From contig JAUQWZ010000021.1 in the NCBI GenBank assembly GCA_030834905.1, positions 310,001-374,000 of the forward strand: a stretch of DNA of 64,000 nt, read 5' to 3'. This document shows positions 42,890-51,636 of the stretch, piece by piece (position 1 is the stretch's first letter; the number at the start of each line of letters is the position of its first letter). The notes under the pieces were generated by a model. It was not told the origin of the DNA and did no database searches. It worked only from the letters and a program-made list of their open reading frames with translations. The translations under genes and the position numbers were made by a program. The stretch comes from Aggregatilineales bacterium (GTDB lineage: Bacteria; Chloroflexota; Anaerolineae; Aggregatilineales; Phototrophicaceae).

Positions 42890-43848
42890 ACGGTTTCCTC
42901 GATACTGAGCCGCACATTGTTGGTGGTCGCGTCCAGCATGGCGTGAACGCCGATGGGCAGCACACACTGGTCGGGCGTATGCCCCAGTCTCATGCCATAG
43001 ACCACCGGAATTCCCAGCTTGCCCAGGTGCTGGTCGATCACTTCTTCCAGGCTGAAGTTGGTCAGGAAAGTCCCTTTTGGATCGGACTCCGCACAAACAC
43101 CGATGATGATCCCGGCAGCCTGCTGGAGCTTACCCGCGTGCGCCAACTGGGTGAAGATCATGTCCAGCTCAAACGGCTCCTCGCCAATATCTTCCAGAAA
43201 CAGGATCCGCCCTTCCGTCTCGATGTCATACGGCGAACCCATCAACTGGCGAATCAGCGTCATGTTGCCGCCGGTCAGCATCCCGCTGGCTTTGCCCGGC
43301 GCGACGACGGCGCGATAGGGCGGATAGATGGGCGGGAACTGTGTCACCGGGGGATCGGGAATATCGCCCCAGGGCGTGGCTGCGGTCAGCGCATGGATGA
43401 AGCGGTCAAAGGTGTAGCGGGTGGTCTGGCTGAGGACTGCCACCGGACCGTGCAGCGTCACCAAGCCGGTTTTCCGGTGGATGGCAAGGTGCAGGGCGGT
43501 GATGTCACTGTAGCCGATCAGGATTTTGGGGTTGGCGCGGATCAGATCGTAGTCGATATCGGGCAGCAGCCGCGCCGCGCCGTTGCCGCCGCGTTCGGCA
43601 ATGATGGCTTTCACGTCCGGGTCTGCCCAGGCGCGGTGAAAATCGTCCAGCCGCTGGGCGTCGCTTCCGGCGAAATTGCCATTGCGTTTGACGACGTGTT
43701 CGCCCACGCGAACCTTGAACCCCTGCTGCTCCAGCATCTGCACGCTCTGGGTGATTTTGCCCGGATCAAACGGTCGGCTTGCCGGACAGATGAGCGCGAC
43801 CGTATCACCGCGCTGTAATGCGGAAGGCTTGAGAATGTTCATCATCAC
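42880..43848 (-). CDS. LD-carboxypeptidase (S66 family)
   Basis: The 322-residue protein has the full S66 signature: PGDTVALICPASRPFDPGK-type N-terminus (here QRGDTVALICPASRPF), the ERGGNGAARLLPDIDYD loop, nucleophile Ser114 in LIGYSDITALH, the Glu in GRILFLEDIGEEP and the His in YGMRLGHTPDQ. Such cytoplasmic enzymes remove the terminal D-Ala from murein tetrapeptides, or, in the MccF subgroup, cleave peptidyl-nucleotides. It is divergent from a Dpp-type binding-protein gene 139 bp away, which fits murein-peptide recycling. Confidence 0.93.
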   Translation of the reverse strand: MMMNILKPSALQRGDTVALICPASRPFDPGKITQSVQMLEQQGFKVRVGEHVVKRNGNFAGSDAQRLDDFHRAWADPDVKAIIAERGGNGAARLLPDIDYDLIRANPKILIGYSDITALHLAIHRKTGLVTLHGPVAVLSQTTRYTFDRFIHALTAATPWGDIPDPPVTQFPPIYPPYRAVVAPGKASGMLTGGNMTLIRQLMGSPYDIETEGRILFLEDIGEEPFELDMIFTQLAHAGKLQQAAGIIIGVCAESDPKGTFLTNFSLEEVIDQHLGKLGIPVVYGMRLGHTPDQCVLPIGVHAMLDATTNNVRLSIEETVCQ

Positions 43849-43987
43849 CTGAAAGAATTAAATGTTTAGACGGTTTTTTGTGTAGAGAAATAGAAAATGG
43901 TTACAATCAAATCGGTTAAACTATACCATGCACTGCCGCTTCACATCGCGTAAATTGAATAAATCTATTTTACTGGAGGAGAAACCT

Positions 43988-45601
43988 ATGTTGCGTTATG
44001 TCTCTCGTATGTTGGTATTGATTCTCGTTGCCAGCCTGGTGCTGGCGGTGCCATTAGCTGCCCAGGATGAGGGCTATGTGCTCCGCTATCCCATTTCGCC
44101 TGATCCTGAGCACCTGAATCCGTTTACGGCGACCACCATTGCCATCGGTACGGTGATGCGTAATATCTACGAAAACCTGCTGGGACTGGATGCGCCGACG
44201 GGGGAATTCTATCCACAGCTTGCCGAAAGCTGGGAGATTTCCGACGATCAGCTCACGTACACGTTTAATCTGCGTCAGGGCGTGCTTTTCCACGACACCG
44301 GCGCGGTTGAATTTGCCGATGGCGACCGCGAGTTCAAATCCAGCGACTGGGTATGCGCAGCCCAGCACAGTGTAACCGAAGATGAGACGCAGTCGGCGCA
44401 TCCCGAATGGCTGGAAAGCGTTGTCGGTTACGAGGAATTTCTGGCGGGCGAAGCCGAAGCCATTGCCGGAATCGAAGCGCCGGACGACTACACGCTGTCG
44501 ATTACCCTCACCACCCCCAACCGTCTGTTCCTGACGACGCTGGGCGTGCCCGGTATTCCCTGCGAAGCTATCGAACAGCTTGGCGAAGACCTGGGGACGA
44601 ATCCGGTTGGTACCGGTCCCTTCCAGTTTGTGGAATGGCAGCGGGACAACTTCGTTCAGCTTGACGCGAATCCCGATTACTACGAAGAGGGCAAGCCGAC
44701 GCTGGCTGGCGTGCGTTTCATCAACGTGCCGGATGCCAACACGGCGCTGCTGCAGTACCGCGAGAACCAGCTTGACTTCCTGTTCGGGTTCCCGACCGGG
44801 CAGCGGCTGGCGATCATGGAAGAATTTGACGCCGAATACAACGAGATTCCCGGCTTGAACGTCCGTTACTTCGGCTTCAAGATGGATCAGGGCTTCTTCG
44901 CTGAAAACCCACTGGTGCGGCAGGCGTTCTCGCACGCTTTCAACCGCGAGCTGGTGTGGGATGAACTGATGGAAGGCGCGCGCTTCCCGGCAACGCTGGG
45001 CTATCTGCCGCCGTCAATGCCTGCGTCTACGCCCGCCAACATCTACGAATACAACCCGGAGCGCGCCGCCGAACTGCTGGTAGAAGCGGGCTTCCCGAAC
45101 GGCGAAGGGCTGCCGGAATTTTCGTTGTGGGTGTTCTCGTCGGCAGCCGATGAACTATCACTGCCGGTGCTGCAGGAAGACCTGCGCCAGTTGGGCGTCA
45201 CCCTCAATATCGAGCTTGAAGACGCGACCACCTATTGGGATCACATCGGCGAAGACGACGTGCTGATGTTCCTCAGCGGCTGGAGCGCCGGTCTTGAAGA
45301 CCCGTCCGACGTGTTCAACTTCCTGTTCCTCGAAGCGCGCGACGATACCGCTTACGACAACCCGGAAGTCAACGATCTGCTGCGGCAGGCGATGAGCGAA
45401 TATGATGAAGCTGCCCGTAACGAACTGTACCAGCAGGCACACGACCTGATCACGGCGGATGCGCCCTGGATTGTTTCGGCGTACAGCAAGGTATCGTGGC
45501 TGCAAAAGGACTGGCTTGAGAACTTCAACCCCGGCGGCGGCGGCACCTATACCGCGCGCCTGGCAGATGTGATCGTCAACTCCGATATGCTGCCTGAGTA
45601 A
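43988..45601 (+). CDS. Peptide/oligosaccharide ABC substrate-binding protein (family 5)
   Basis: The ATG at 43988 follows TGGAGGAG. The 537-residue protein has a signal peptide (MLVLILVASLVLAVPLAAQ) and the family-5 pattern: ISPDPEHLNPFTATTIAIGTVMRNIYENLLGLD, LAESWEISDDQLTYTFNLRQGVLFHDTG, NPVGTGPFQFVEWQRDNFVQLDANPDYYE and FSHAFNRELVW. It is more like the DppA/OppA branch than the protein at 29729. Divergence from LD-carboxypeptidase genes suggests a peptide ligand. A hairpin follows its stop. Confidence 0.93.
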   Translation: MLRYVSRMLVLILVASLVLAVPLAAQDEGYVLRYPISPDPEHLNPFTATTIAIGTVMRNIYENLLGLDAPTGEFYPQLAESWEISDDQLTYTFNLRQGVLFHDTGAVEFADGDREFKSSDWVCAAQHSVTEDETQSAHPEWLESVVGYEEFLAGEAEAIAGIEAPDDYTLSITLTTPNRLFLTTLGVPGIPCEAIEQLGEDLGTNPVGTGPFQFVEWQRDNFVQLDANPDYYEEGKPTLAGVRFINVPDANTALLQYRENQLDFLFGFPTGQRLAIMEEFDAEYNEIPGLNVRYFGFKMDQGFFAENPLVRQAFSHAFNRELVWDELMEGARFPATLGYLPPSMPASTPANIYEYNPERAAELLVEAGFPNGEGLPEFSLWVFSSAADELSLPVLQEDLRQLGVTLNIELEDATTYWDHIGEDDVLMFLSGWSAGLEDPSDVFNFLFLEARDDTAYDNPEVNDLLRQAMSEYDEAARNELYQQAHDLITADAPWIVSAYSKVSWLQKDWLENFNPGGGGTYTARLADVIVNSDMLPE

Positions 45602-45620
45602 CTGGCGCTGCGTAATTCCG

Positions 45621-45646
45621 GTGAGGGCGGGGCGAGTCGCCCTCAC
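45621..45646 (+). terminator. Intercistronic hairpin after binding-protein gene
   Basis: GTGAGGGCG (45621-45629) pairs perfectly with CGCCCTCAC (45638-45646); TACTTT follows. It separates the binding protein from its permeases. Confidence 0.7.
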
Positions 45647-45669
45647 TACTTTCCCCAAGGAGTAGTTAT

Positions 45670-46614
45670 TTGACCACTTATATTTTGAGGCGGTTGATTC
45701 AGGTTGTTCCAACGATGCTCGGCATCTTCACCGTCCTGTTCATCCTTGCCTACCTGATGCCAAGCGATCCGTTACGCGCGGTTCTGGGCGAGCAGTACCG
45801 GCGGCTTCCGCCCGAAGTCGTCGAAGGAATCCGCGAAGAGCTTGGCTTGAACGACTCGTTTGGCGAGCGCTACGTGACCTTTCTGGGGCAGATGGCGCGG
45901 GGCGATCTCGGACGTTCGTATATTCTGGAGCAGGATGTCGCCGATATCATCGCCTACCGCTTTCCACGCACCCTTCAACTGATGGCGGGCGGCTTGTTCG
46001 TCGCGCTCATTATCGGCATTCCCGCCGGAATCATCGCCGCCGAAAAGCAGTATACGTGGATCGATCATGCCCTGATGGTGCTGTCGCTGCTGGGCGTTTC
46101 GATTCCGATCTTCTGGCTGGCGCTGCTGGCGCAGCTGACCCTGACCCAATCGCGTTATGGCATCGCGCTCTTTCCAGTCGCGGGTTATGAAGATGGCAAC
46201 CTGTCCCACCTGATTTTGCCCGCGCTGGTGCTGGGCACGAATCTCTCGGCGACGCTGGCGCGGGTCACCCGGTCAGCCATGCTGGAAGTGCGCGGGCAGG
46301 ACTTCATCGTAACGGCGCACGCCAAAGGGCTGGCGCGTCGCGTCGTCCTGCTGCGTCACCAGCTTCGCAACGCCCTCATCCCGATCATCACCATTGTCGG
46401 GCTGGACATCGGCTATCTGCTCGGCGGGTCGGTCGTGACCGAGACGATCTTTAACTGGCCCGGGCTGGGGCGGGCGGTTGTGCCTGCCATCGAACGGCGC
46501 GACACGCCGGTGATTATCGGCATTCTGGTTTTTGGCGCGTTTCTGTTCGTCATCATCAACCTGATCACCGATCTCGTCTATGCGCTGGTCAACCCGCGCA
46601 TTCGCTACCAGTAG
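45670..46614 (+). CDS. Dpp-type ABC permease (DppB-like), TTG start
   Basis: The TTG at 45670 follows AAGGAG with good spacing and gives the expected N-terminus MTTYILRRLIQVVPTMLGIFTVLF; no ATG fits. The 314-residue protein has DppB features: LMPSDPLRAVLGE, FLGQMARGDLGRSYI and the docking loop IVTAHAKGLARRVVLLRHQLRNALIPI. It is followed 10 bp later by the DppC-like gene. Confidence 0.95.
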   Translation: MTTYILRRLIQVVPTMLGIFTVLFILAYLMPSDPLRAVLGEQYRRLPPEVVEGIREELGLNDSFGERYVTFLGQMARGDLGRSYILEQDVADIIAYRFPRTLQLMAGGLFVALIIGIPAGIIAAEKQYTWIDHALMVLSLLGVSIPIFWLALLAQLTLTQSRYGIALFPVAGYEDGNLSHLILPALVLGTNLSATLARVTRSAMLEVRGQDFIVTAHAKGLARRVVLLRHQLRNALIPIITIVGLDIGYLLGGSVVTETIFNWPGLGRAVVPAIERRDTPVIIGILVFGAFLFVIINLITDLVYALVNPRIRYQ

Positions 46615-46624
46615 GAGCAATGGG

Positions 46625-47521
46625 GTGATAGCAGCGACAACATCACGCCCCGCCGTGATCGACCTTTCTGAGATTCGCATCTCCAATCGCAGGCGCTTCT
46701 GGCGCGCGTTCCGGCGCAACCGGGTAGCGCTGCTTGGACTGATTCTCGTCATTCTGATCTGTCTGTCGGCGATTTTCGCCGATGTGCTCGCGCCGTATGA
46801 TCCGATTGAGCCGCACTACACGGCTCGCCTGCAAGCGCCTAGCGCCGAATTTCCGCTCGGCAGCGACGAACTCGGACGCGATCTGTTAAGCCGCCTGCTT
46901 TACGGCGCGCGAATCTCGCTGGTGATCGGCTTCGTCGCCCAGTCAGTCGCCATCACCACCGGCATCATCATCGGCATGATCTCCGGTTGGTACGGCGGGC
47001 TGATCGATGACCTGCTCATGCGCATTGCCGATGTGTTTTTTGCCATTCCCGGTCTGATGTTCCTGATCGTCTGGGTGACGATTTTTGACCCGAATCCGGT
47101 CAGCATCTTTCTGGCGCTGGGCTTGATCTCGTGGCCCAGCAACGCCCGCATGATGCGCAGTCAGGTGCTGCACCTGAAAGAGCTGGATTACGTGCTGGCG
47201 GCGCGTTCGCTGGGTGCCAGCACGCCGCGTATTCTCATCCAGCACATTCTGCCCAACGCCATCGCGCCAATGATCGTGCTGGCGTCGCTGGGCGTCGCCG
47301 GAGTCATTCTGAGCGAGTCGATCCTCAGCTTTCTGGGCTTGGGCATTCAGATTCCGACGCCAAGCTGGGGCACGATGGTTAACAGCAGCCGGGGCTATAT
47401 CACGACGGCGTGGTGGTACGGCGTTTTCCCTGGCTTGATCATTATGCTGACGGTGCTGGGCTTCAACTTTCTGGGCGACGGTCTGCGCGACGCGCTCCAG
47501 CCGAACCAGTACAACAAGTAG
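46625..47521 (+). CDS. Dpp-type ABC permease (DppC-like)
   Basis: The GTG at 46625 lies 7 bp after AGGAG; an earlier in-frame start at 46580 overlaps the DppB gene. The 298-residue protein has RRFWRAFRRNRVALLGLILVILICLSAIFADVLAP, FPLGSDELGRDLLSRLLYGARISL and the docking loop YVLAARSLGASTPRILIQHILPNA. No ATPase follows; transcription appears to end at the terminator at 47541. Confidence 0.94.
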   Translation: MIAATTSRPAVIDLSEIRISNRRRFWRAFRRNRVALLGLILVILICLSAIFADVLAPYDPIEPHYTARLQAPSAEFPLGSDELGRDLLSRLLYGARISLVIGFVAQSVAITTGIIIGMISGWYGGLIDDLLMRIADVFFAIPGLMFLIVWVTIFDPNPVSIFLALGLISWPSNARMMRSQVLHLKELDYVLAARSLGASTPRILIQHILPNAIAPMIVLASLGVAGVILSESILSFLGLGIQIPTPSWGTMVNSSRGYITTAWWYGVFPGLIIMLTVLGFNFLGDGLRDALQPNQYNK

Positions 47522-47540
47522 CGCCGCCGTATCCTGAAGC

Positions 47541-47566
47541 AAAAACCAGCCCGACGGCTGGTTTTT
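47541..47566. terminator. Bidirectional intrinsic terminator
   Basis: AAAAACCAGCC (47541-47551) pairs with GGCTGGTTTTT (47556-47566). The T-run on one strand and A-run on the other allow it to serve both the Dpp operon ending at 47521 and the convergent rhamnose-type operon ending at 47592. Confidence 0.9.
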
Positions 47567-47591
47567 AGTTCTCATACCTGGTGGCTAGCGC

Positions 47592-47912
47592 TCAATCGAG
47601 ATGAAATATCTCCTGAAGCTCGATCATGTTCTGATCGGGGCGACCCGTCAGCGACTCGAAATAGGGCGACATCATCGCCTGCCAGCGCTCGTTGATCGCT
47701 TCGCCCTCCATACCCGCCAGCGACGCCTGAAAGCTGTCTTCCGCCTCAAAGTAGCCGAACAACAAGCCGTCATCGCGCAGGAACAGCGTGTAGTTGTGCC
47801 AGCCCTGACGGCGTAAGGCGTCCCGCATCTCCTGCCATACGGCTTGATGATGCTGTTTGTATTCCTCGATGAGCGCCGGTTTGACTTTGAGCAGGAATCC
47901 GACCCGCTGCAT
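47592..47912 (-). CDS. rhaM: L-rhamnose mutarotase
   Basis: The 106-residue protein follows GGAGG and matches the dimeric RhaM/RhaU family: MQRVGFLLKVKPALIEEYKQHHQAVW with the active-site His, HNYTLFLRDDGLLFGYFEAEDSFQASLAGM and NERWQAMMSPYFE. It interconverts alpha and beta L-rhamnose before isomerisation. It ends an operon with a CUT1 transporter, so that transporter probably imports L-rhamnose or a rhamnoside. Confidence 0.93.
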   Translation of the reverse strand: MQRVGFLLKVKPALIEEYKQHHQAVWQEMRDALRRQGWHNYTLFLRDDGLLFGYFEAEDSFQASLAGMEGEAINERWQAMMSPYFESLTGRPDQNMIELQEIFHLD

Positions 47913-47943
47913 ACGCTTCCTCCAGAGGTTTTGCTGCTGGTAA

Positions 47944-48822
47944 TCAGCCCTTGACGCTGCCCGCCAGCAGACCGCGAATGAAATAGCGCCCCAGCAGGAT
48001 GTAGACCAGCAGCGTCGGCAGGGCAGTCAGGAACGCGCCCGCCATCTGGACGTTCCACTCGACGACCTGGCTTCCGGCGAGATTTTGCAGCGCCACCGTG
48101 ATCGGCACTTTGTCGGCTCCGGTGACGATGGTGACCGCGAACAGGAATTCATTCCATATCTGCGTGACCTGCCAGATGATCACCACCACAAAGCCCGGAA
48201 TGGAAATCGGCAGAATGATATGCTGGTACTGCCCGAAGAAACCGGCTCCGTCAATGGCGGCTGCCTCAAGCATCTCGGTGGGTACTTCAGTGTAGTAGTT
48301 GCGGAAAATCAGGGTTGTAATTGGAATACCGTAGATCACATGCACCAGGATAAGCCCTGGGATACCGCCATACAGACCAACTGATCCTAAAAACTGCACC
48401 AGAGGGATCAGAATGGACTGGTAAGGGATGAACATACCGAACAGCATCAGCGTGAAGATTAAGTTCGATCCCCTGAACTTCCACTTCGACAGCACATACC
48501 CGTTCAGCGATCCGATCATGGCAGAAATTACGGTGGCTGGCACTACCAGCGCGAAGCTGTTCAGCAGGTTCGGCAGCAGCTTGTCCAATGCCTCTTTGAA
48601 TGCATCCAGCGTCACCTCTGTCGGAAAATTCCACATGGTGGACAGACTGACCTGACTAAAGCTCTTGAAGCTCGTCACCAGCACCATGTACACCGGAATG
48701 AGAAACAGGATGGCGAAAAAGATGAGCGTGGCGTACATTGCAATCCGAACCAACGGACGAAGCCAGGATCGACTGCGGGGAGTTATCAGTGCTGACGGAT
48801 TTGCGCGAGCCTGTGTGGTCAT
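47944..48822 (-). CDS. CUT1 sugar ABC permease (MalG type), rhamnose-linked
   Basis: The 292-residue protein has six helices, starting LVRIAMYATLIFFAILFLIPVYMVLVTSFKS, and the EAA loop MLEAAAIDGAGFFGQYQHIILPISIPG. The start overlaps the MalF-type permease by four bases, and rhaM follows 31 bp downstream. The substrate is inferred from rhaM only. Confidence 0.94.
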   Translation of the reverse strand: MTTQARANPSALITPRSRSWLRPLVRIAMYATLIFFAILFLIPVYMVLVTSFKSFSQVSLSTMWNFPTEVTLDAFKEALDKLLPNLLNSFALVVPATVISAMIGSLNGYVLSKWKFRGSNLIFTLMLFGMFIPYQSILIPLVQFLGSVGLYGGIPGLILVHVIYGIPITTLIFRNYYTEVPTEMLEAAAIDGAGFFGQYQHIILPISIPGFVVVIIWQVTQIWNEFLFAVTIVTGADKVPITVALQNLAGSQVVEWNVQMAGAFLTALPTLLVYILLGRYFIRGLLAGSVKG

Positions 48823-49937
48823 AATTCATGCTCCGAGCGCAGGCTTGTTCGCAGATAGGGCACGATCACCAGCGCAACCATTATCAGAAGGATCATAGCG
48901 ATAGCGGCACCTCGTCCTAAGGCGTTCCCCCGGAAGGTGGTAAAGAACATGTTCACGCCGGGCATATCAATGTAAGGATTGTCTCCGCCGCCCAGCGCGT
49001 ACACCAGATCGAAGATTTTGAGCGAGATATGCCCCAGAATAATCATCGCGCTCAGGGTAATTGGCTGAAGCAGCGGCAGCACAACCAGACGGTAGACTCC
49101 CCACTCGCTGGCGCCATCCACCCGCGCCGCCTCGCGCAGGTCTTCGGGAATGCCTCGCAGCCCTGCCAGGTACATTGCCATGGTATAACCGGACATTTGC
49201 CAACCGGCGGCGATGACCACGGCGATGATGGCAAGGTTGAACCCATGCGTTTCTGGTCGGCGCAGGGCGGTGAGCTGCTGCGGTCCTTCCAGCAGCGCCC
49301 AGGTGCTCAACAGCAGCATCACCGCGACGATAAATCCCGGAAGCCGCCCGCCGCGCCGGTTCCAGTATACCAGCGCCGCCACCAGCACGATGTCGATAAT
49401 GAAAATAAACGCGGAGATATAGCCACCCAGATCCTGCCAGTTAAATACAAACCAGCGATCCTGGCTGATAAACCATCGAAACTCACCCGGAGGCTGACCG
49501 ATCAGGGTCGGCAGGGCGTTTAAGCCCTGAACGGGATGATATAACCAGCGCCAGACGACGCCTGTGACGACGAACGACAGCGCCATCGGAAATAAGTAGA
49601 TGGTGCGAAAAAAACTTTCTCCCTTAATGTGCTGATCCAGCAGCATCGCCAGCAGAAGCCCCACGCTCAGGCACAGACCGATGAAAAGGGCGGTAAAGAA
49701 GAACGTATTCACGAGGTCGGTACGGAAACGTTCGTGCCGCAAGCCTGTGAACAAGTCCACATAGTTGTCCATTCCCACATATTCGCCCGATCCGACCGCC
49801 AGCGAAGCATTGGTCAGCGATGTGTAGCCCGTCCAGGCGATGAAGCCATAAACGAAGATCGCTATAGCGATGATGGAAGGAATGAGGATAAGGACTGCCT
49901 TCAGACGGTCACTAATGAGGGGTTCGCCCTGACGCAT
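48819..49937 (-). CDS. CUT1 sugar ABC permease (MalF type), rhamnose-linked
   Basis: The 372-residue protein is longer than usual for the family because of an extra segment (about 160-225: NWQDLGGYISAFIFIIDIVLVAALVYWNRRGGRLPGFIVAVMLLL) that adds two hydrophobic helices inside the permease. The EAA loop is LREAARVDGASEWGVYRLVVLPLLQP. A similar inserted region is common in CUT1 MalF-type proteins of Chloroflexota. No ATPase gene is present. Confidence 0.93.
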   Translation of the reverse strand: MRQGEPLISDRLKAVLILIPSIIAIAIFVYGFIAWTGYTSLTNASLAVGSGEYVGMDNYVDLFTGLRHERFRTDLVNTFFFTALFIGLCLSVGLLLAMLLDQHIKGESFFRTIYLFPMALSFVVTGVVWRWLYHPVQGLNALPTLIGQPPGEFRWFISQDRWFVFNWQDLGGYISAFIFIIDIVLVAALVYWNRRGGRLPGFIVAVMLLLSTWALLEGPQQLTALRRPETHGFNLAIIAVVIAAGWQMSGYTMAMYLAGLRGIPEDLREAARVDGASEWGVYRLVVLPLLQPITLSAMIILGHISLKIFDLVYALGGGDNPYIDMPGVNMFFTTFRGNALGRGAAIAMILLIMVALVIVPYLRTSLRSEHEL

Positions 49938-49954
49938 GGATTACTCCTGAACAA

Positions 49955-49986
49955 AAGTCCTACGAAGCCAGACGCCCGTAGGACTT
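49955..49986 (-). terminator. Intercistronic hairpin after binding-protein gene (1)
   Basis: AAGTCCTACG (49955-49964) pairs perfectly with CGTAGGACTT (49977-49986). On the minus strand it is followed by TTG, 18 bp before the permease start. Confidence 0.72.
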
Positions 49987-50020
49987 CAGCGTTTCCTATC
50001 GTGTGAGCCAAGTTAACTCT

Positions 50021-50045
50021 TGAGGGTAGAACTTGCCTACCCTCA
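50021..50045 (-). terminator. Intercistronic hairpin after binding-protein gene (2)
   Basis: TGAGGGTAG (50021-50029) pairs perfectly with CTACCCTCA (50037-50045). It is the first of two hairpins met by RNA polymerase after the binding-protein gene at 50074. Confidence 0.68.
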
Positions 50046-50073
50046 AACTGGTCAAAACCAGTAACAGCCTGTG

Positions 50074-51345
50074 TTAGTCTGTCACCAGCGTGTCGGCAGC
50101 GAGTTCCGCCGCGACGATGGTCGCAGTCTCGACATCGTGTTCAGCCGAGAACTGAGCAATGATTTCGCTGAACCCGTTCTGGAATTCACCCGCGCCAACT
50201 GCCTCGTGCGCCAGGCTGCCGACGATGGTGTTGCTCGTCCAATCTTCGTAGGCATCCTGGAAGTAGGCATTATAGAGTTCGGAGTCGTCAATGGCGGCGG
50301 TGGTGTTGGCAGGCAGCGAACCCTTGATCGGGTTGAAGATGTCCTGCGCCTCTGGCGAGCCGAGGAACTTCAGCCATGCGACAGCGGCATCGCGGTTGGG
50401 CGCGCCGATGGGCAGACCAAAGGTGTCGGACAGCATGATGAACACGCCGTCGGTTCCGGGAGGAGTCGTCCAACCGAAGCCAACACCAGGCTCAAGCTCC
50501 AGATCGGTGAGGAAATATCCGGCTGCCCAGTCGCCCATCACGTTGAAAGCGGCGGTGCCTTCGACAACCATCTGAGCAGGTGGCTGCCAGTCGAGCGCGT
50601 CGCGGTCGTCGTTGGTGCAGTCGAGAATCTGACCGTAGGTTTCAAAGACCTGCATCACTTCCGGGCTGTCCCAGGCAGTGGTGCCATCCCACAATCCGTT
50701 GTAGCCATCGACGCCCAAACCAGCCAGCGCCACGTTTTCCCACAGGTGCATCTGGGTCCAGGTCTGACCGACAGACAGCGGCACGATTCCAGCTTCCTGC
50801 AGCGTCGGGCAGGTTTCGTTAATGAATTCATCCCATGTCTCTGGGACGGTCACACCCCACTCTTCGAGGTTGCCGGGGACATACCACATGACGTTGGAAC
50901 GGTGAATGTTGGCAGGCACCGAGTAGATGTTGCCGTCGGAGCTAATCAGATCAAGCAGACCCTCGGGGAACTGGTCCATCCAGCCGCTTTCCTCGTATAG
51001 GAAATTGAGGGGTTCCATCCGGTCAGCGCCATACAGGTTGAGCAGCGCGGAGCCAGCATGAACCTGGAACGAATCCGGCGGATCGCCAGCCTGCACGCGC
51101 GTTGCCAGCACTGCTCTTGCGTTCACGCCAGAGCCGCCCGCCACGGCAGAGTTGATGATGTTCACATCTGGGTACAGTTCCGAGAAGCGCGCGATCAGGG
51201 CATCCAGCCCGGCAGCTTCGCCGCCGCCTGTCCACCACGAGAAGATTTCGAGGTCACCTGCTGCCTCATCCTGCGCGCTGACGGCAACCGCAGTGACCGC
51301 CAGTAAAACCAATACCATCATGCCGAAAAGTTTATAGAACTTCAT
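50074..51345 (-). CDS. ABC sugar substrate-binding protein (family 1), rhamnose-linked
   Basis: The 423-residue protein follows AAGGAG and has a signal peptide (MMVLVLLAVTAVAVSAQ). Family-1 features include LEIFSWWTGGGEAAGLDALIARFSELYPD, NIHRSNVMWYVPGNLEEWGV, MQVFETYGQILD and VVEGTAAFNVMGDWAAGYF. It begins the minus-strand operon with two permeases and rhaM, so L-rhamnose or a rhamno-oligosaccharide is the probable ligand. Two hairpins separate it from the permease genes. Confidence 0.93.
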   Translation of the reverse strand: MKFYKLFGMMVLVLLAVTAVAVSAQDEAAGDLEIFSWWTGGGEAAGLDALIARFSELYPDVNIINSAVAGGSGVNARAVLATRVQAGDPPDSFQVHAGSALLNLYGADRMEPLNFLYEESGWMDQFPEGLLDLISSDGNIYSVPANIHRSNVMWYVPGNLEEWGVTVPETWDEFINETCPTLQEAGIVPLSVGQTWTQMHLWENVALAGLGVDGYNGLWDGTTAWDSPEVMQVFETYGQILDCTNDDRDALDWQPPAQMVVEGTAAFNVMGDWAAGYFLTDLELEPGVGFGWTTPPGTDGVFIMLSDTFGLPIGAPNRDAAVAWLKFLGSPEAQDIFNPIKGSLPANTTAAIDDSELYNAYFQDAYEDWTSNTIVGSLAHEAVGAGEFQNGFSEIIAQFSAEHDVETATIVAAELAADTLVTD

Positions 51346-51636
51346 GAAACTGTCTCCTTCATATCGAAATGACGAGAACTCGCTTAGTAATCTGCCAGCC
51401 TACTATTGTAACGTCTCAGATAATTTTTCCCATTTATTAAGCGAGCAGAGCATTAGGCAAACTACCCAAAGATAGCACCAAAATGCGTAAATATTGCCGC
51501 TGGCTGGAAATAGGGAAAGGGCGGGGCTGCTGTAAAGTCGCACTTCAAACAGCGGCGGTTCAGCGGCTATACTTCTGTGCTGCGACCATGAAGATTGGCA
51601 GATGGGGATTGAACGCCATCTGCGTCAGGAAAACCG

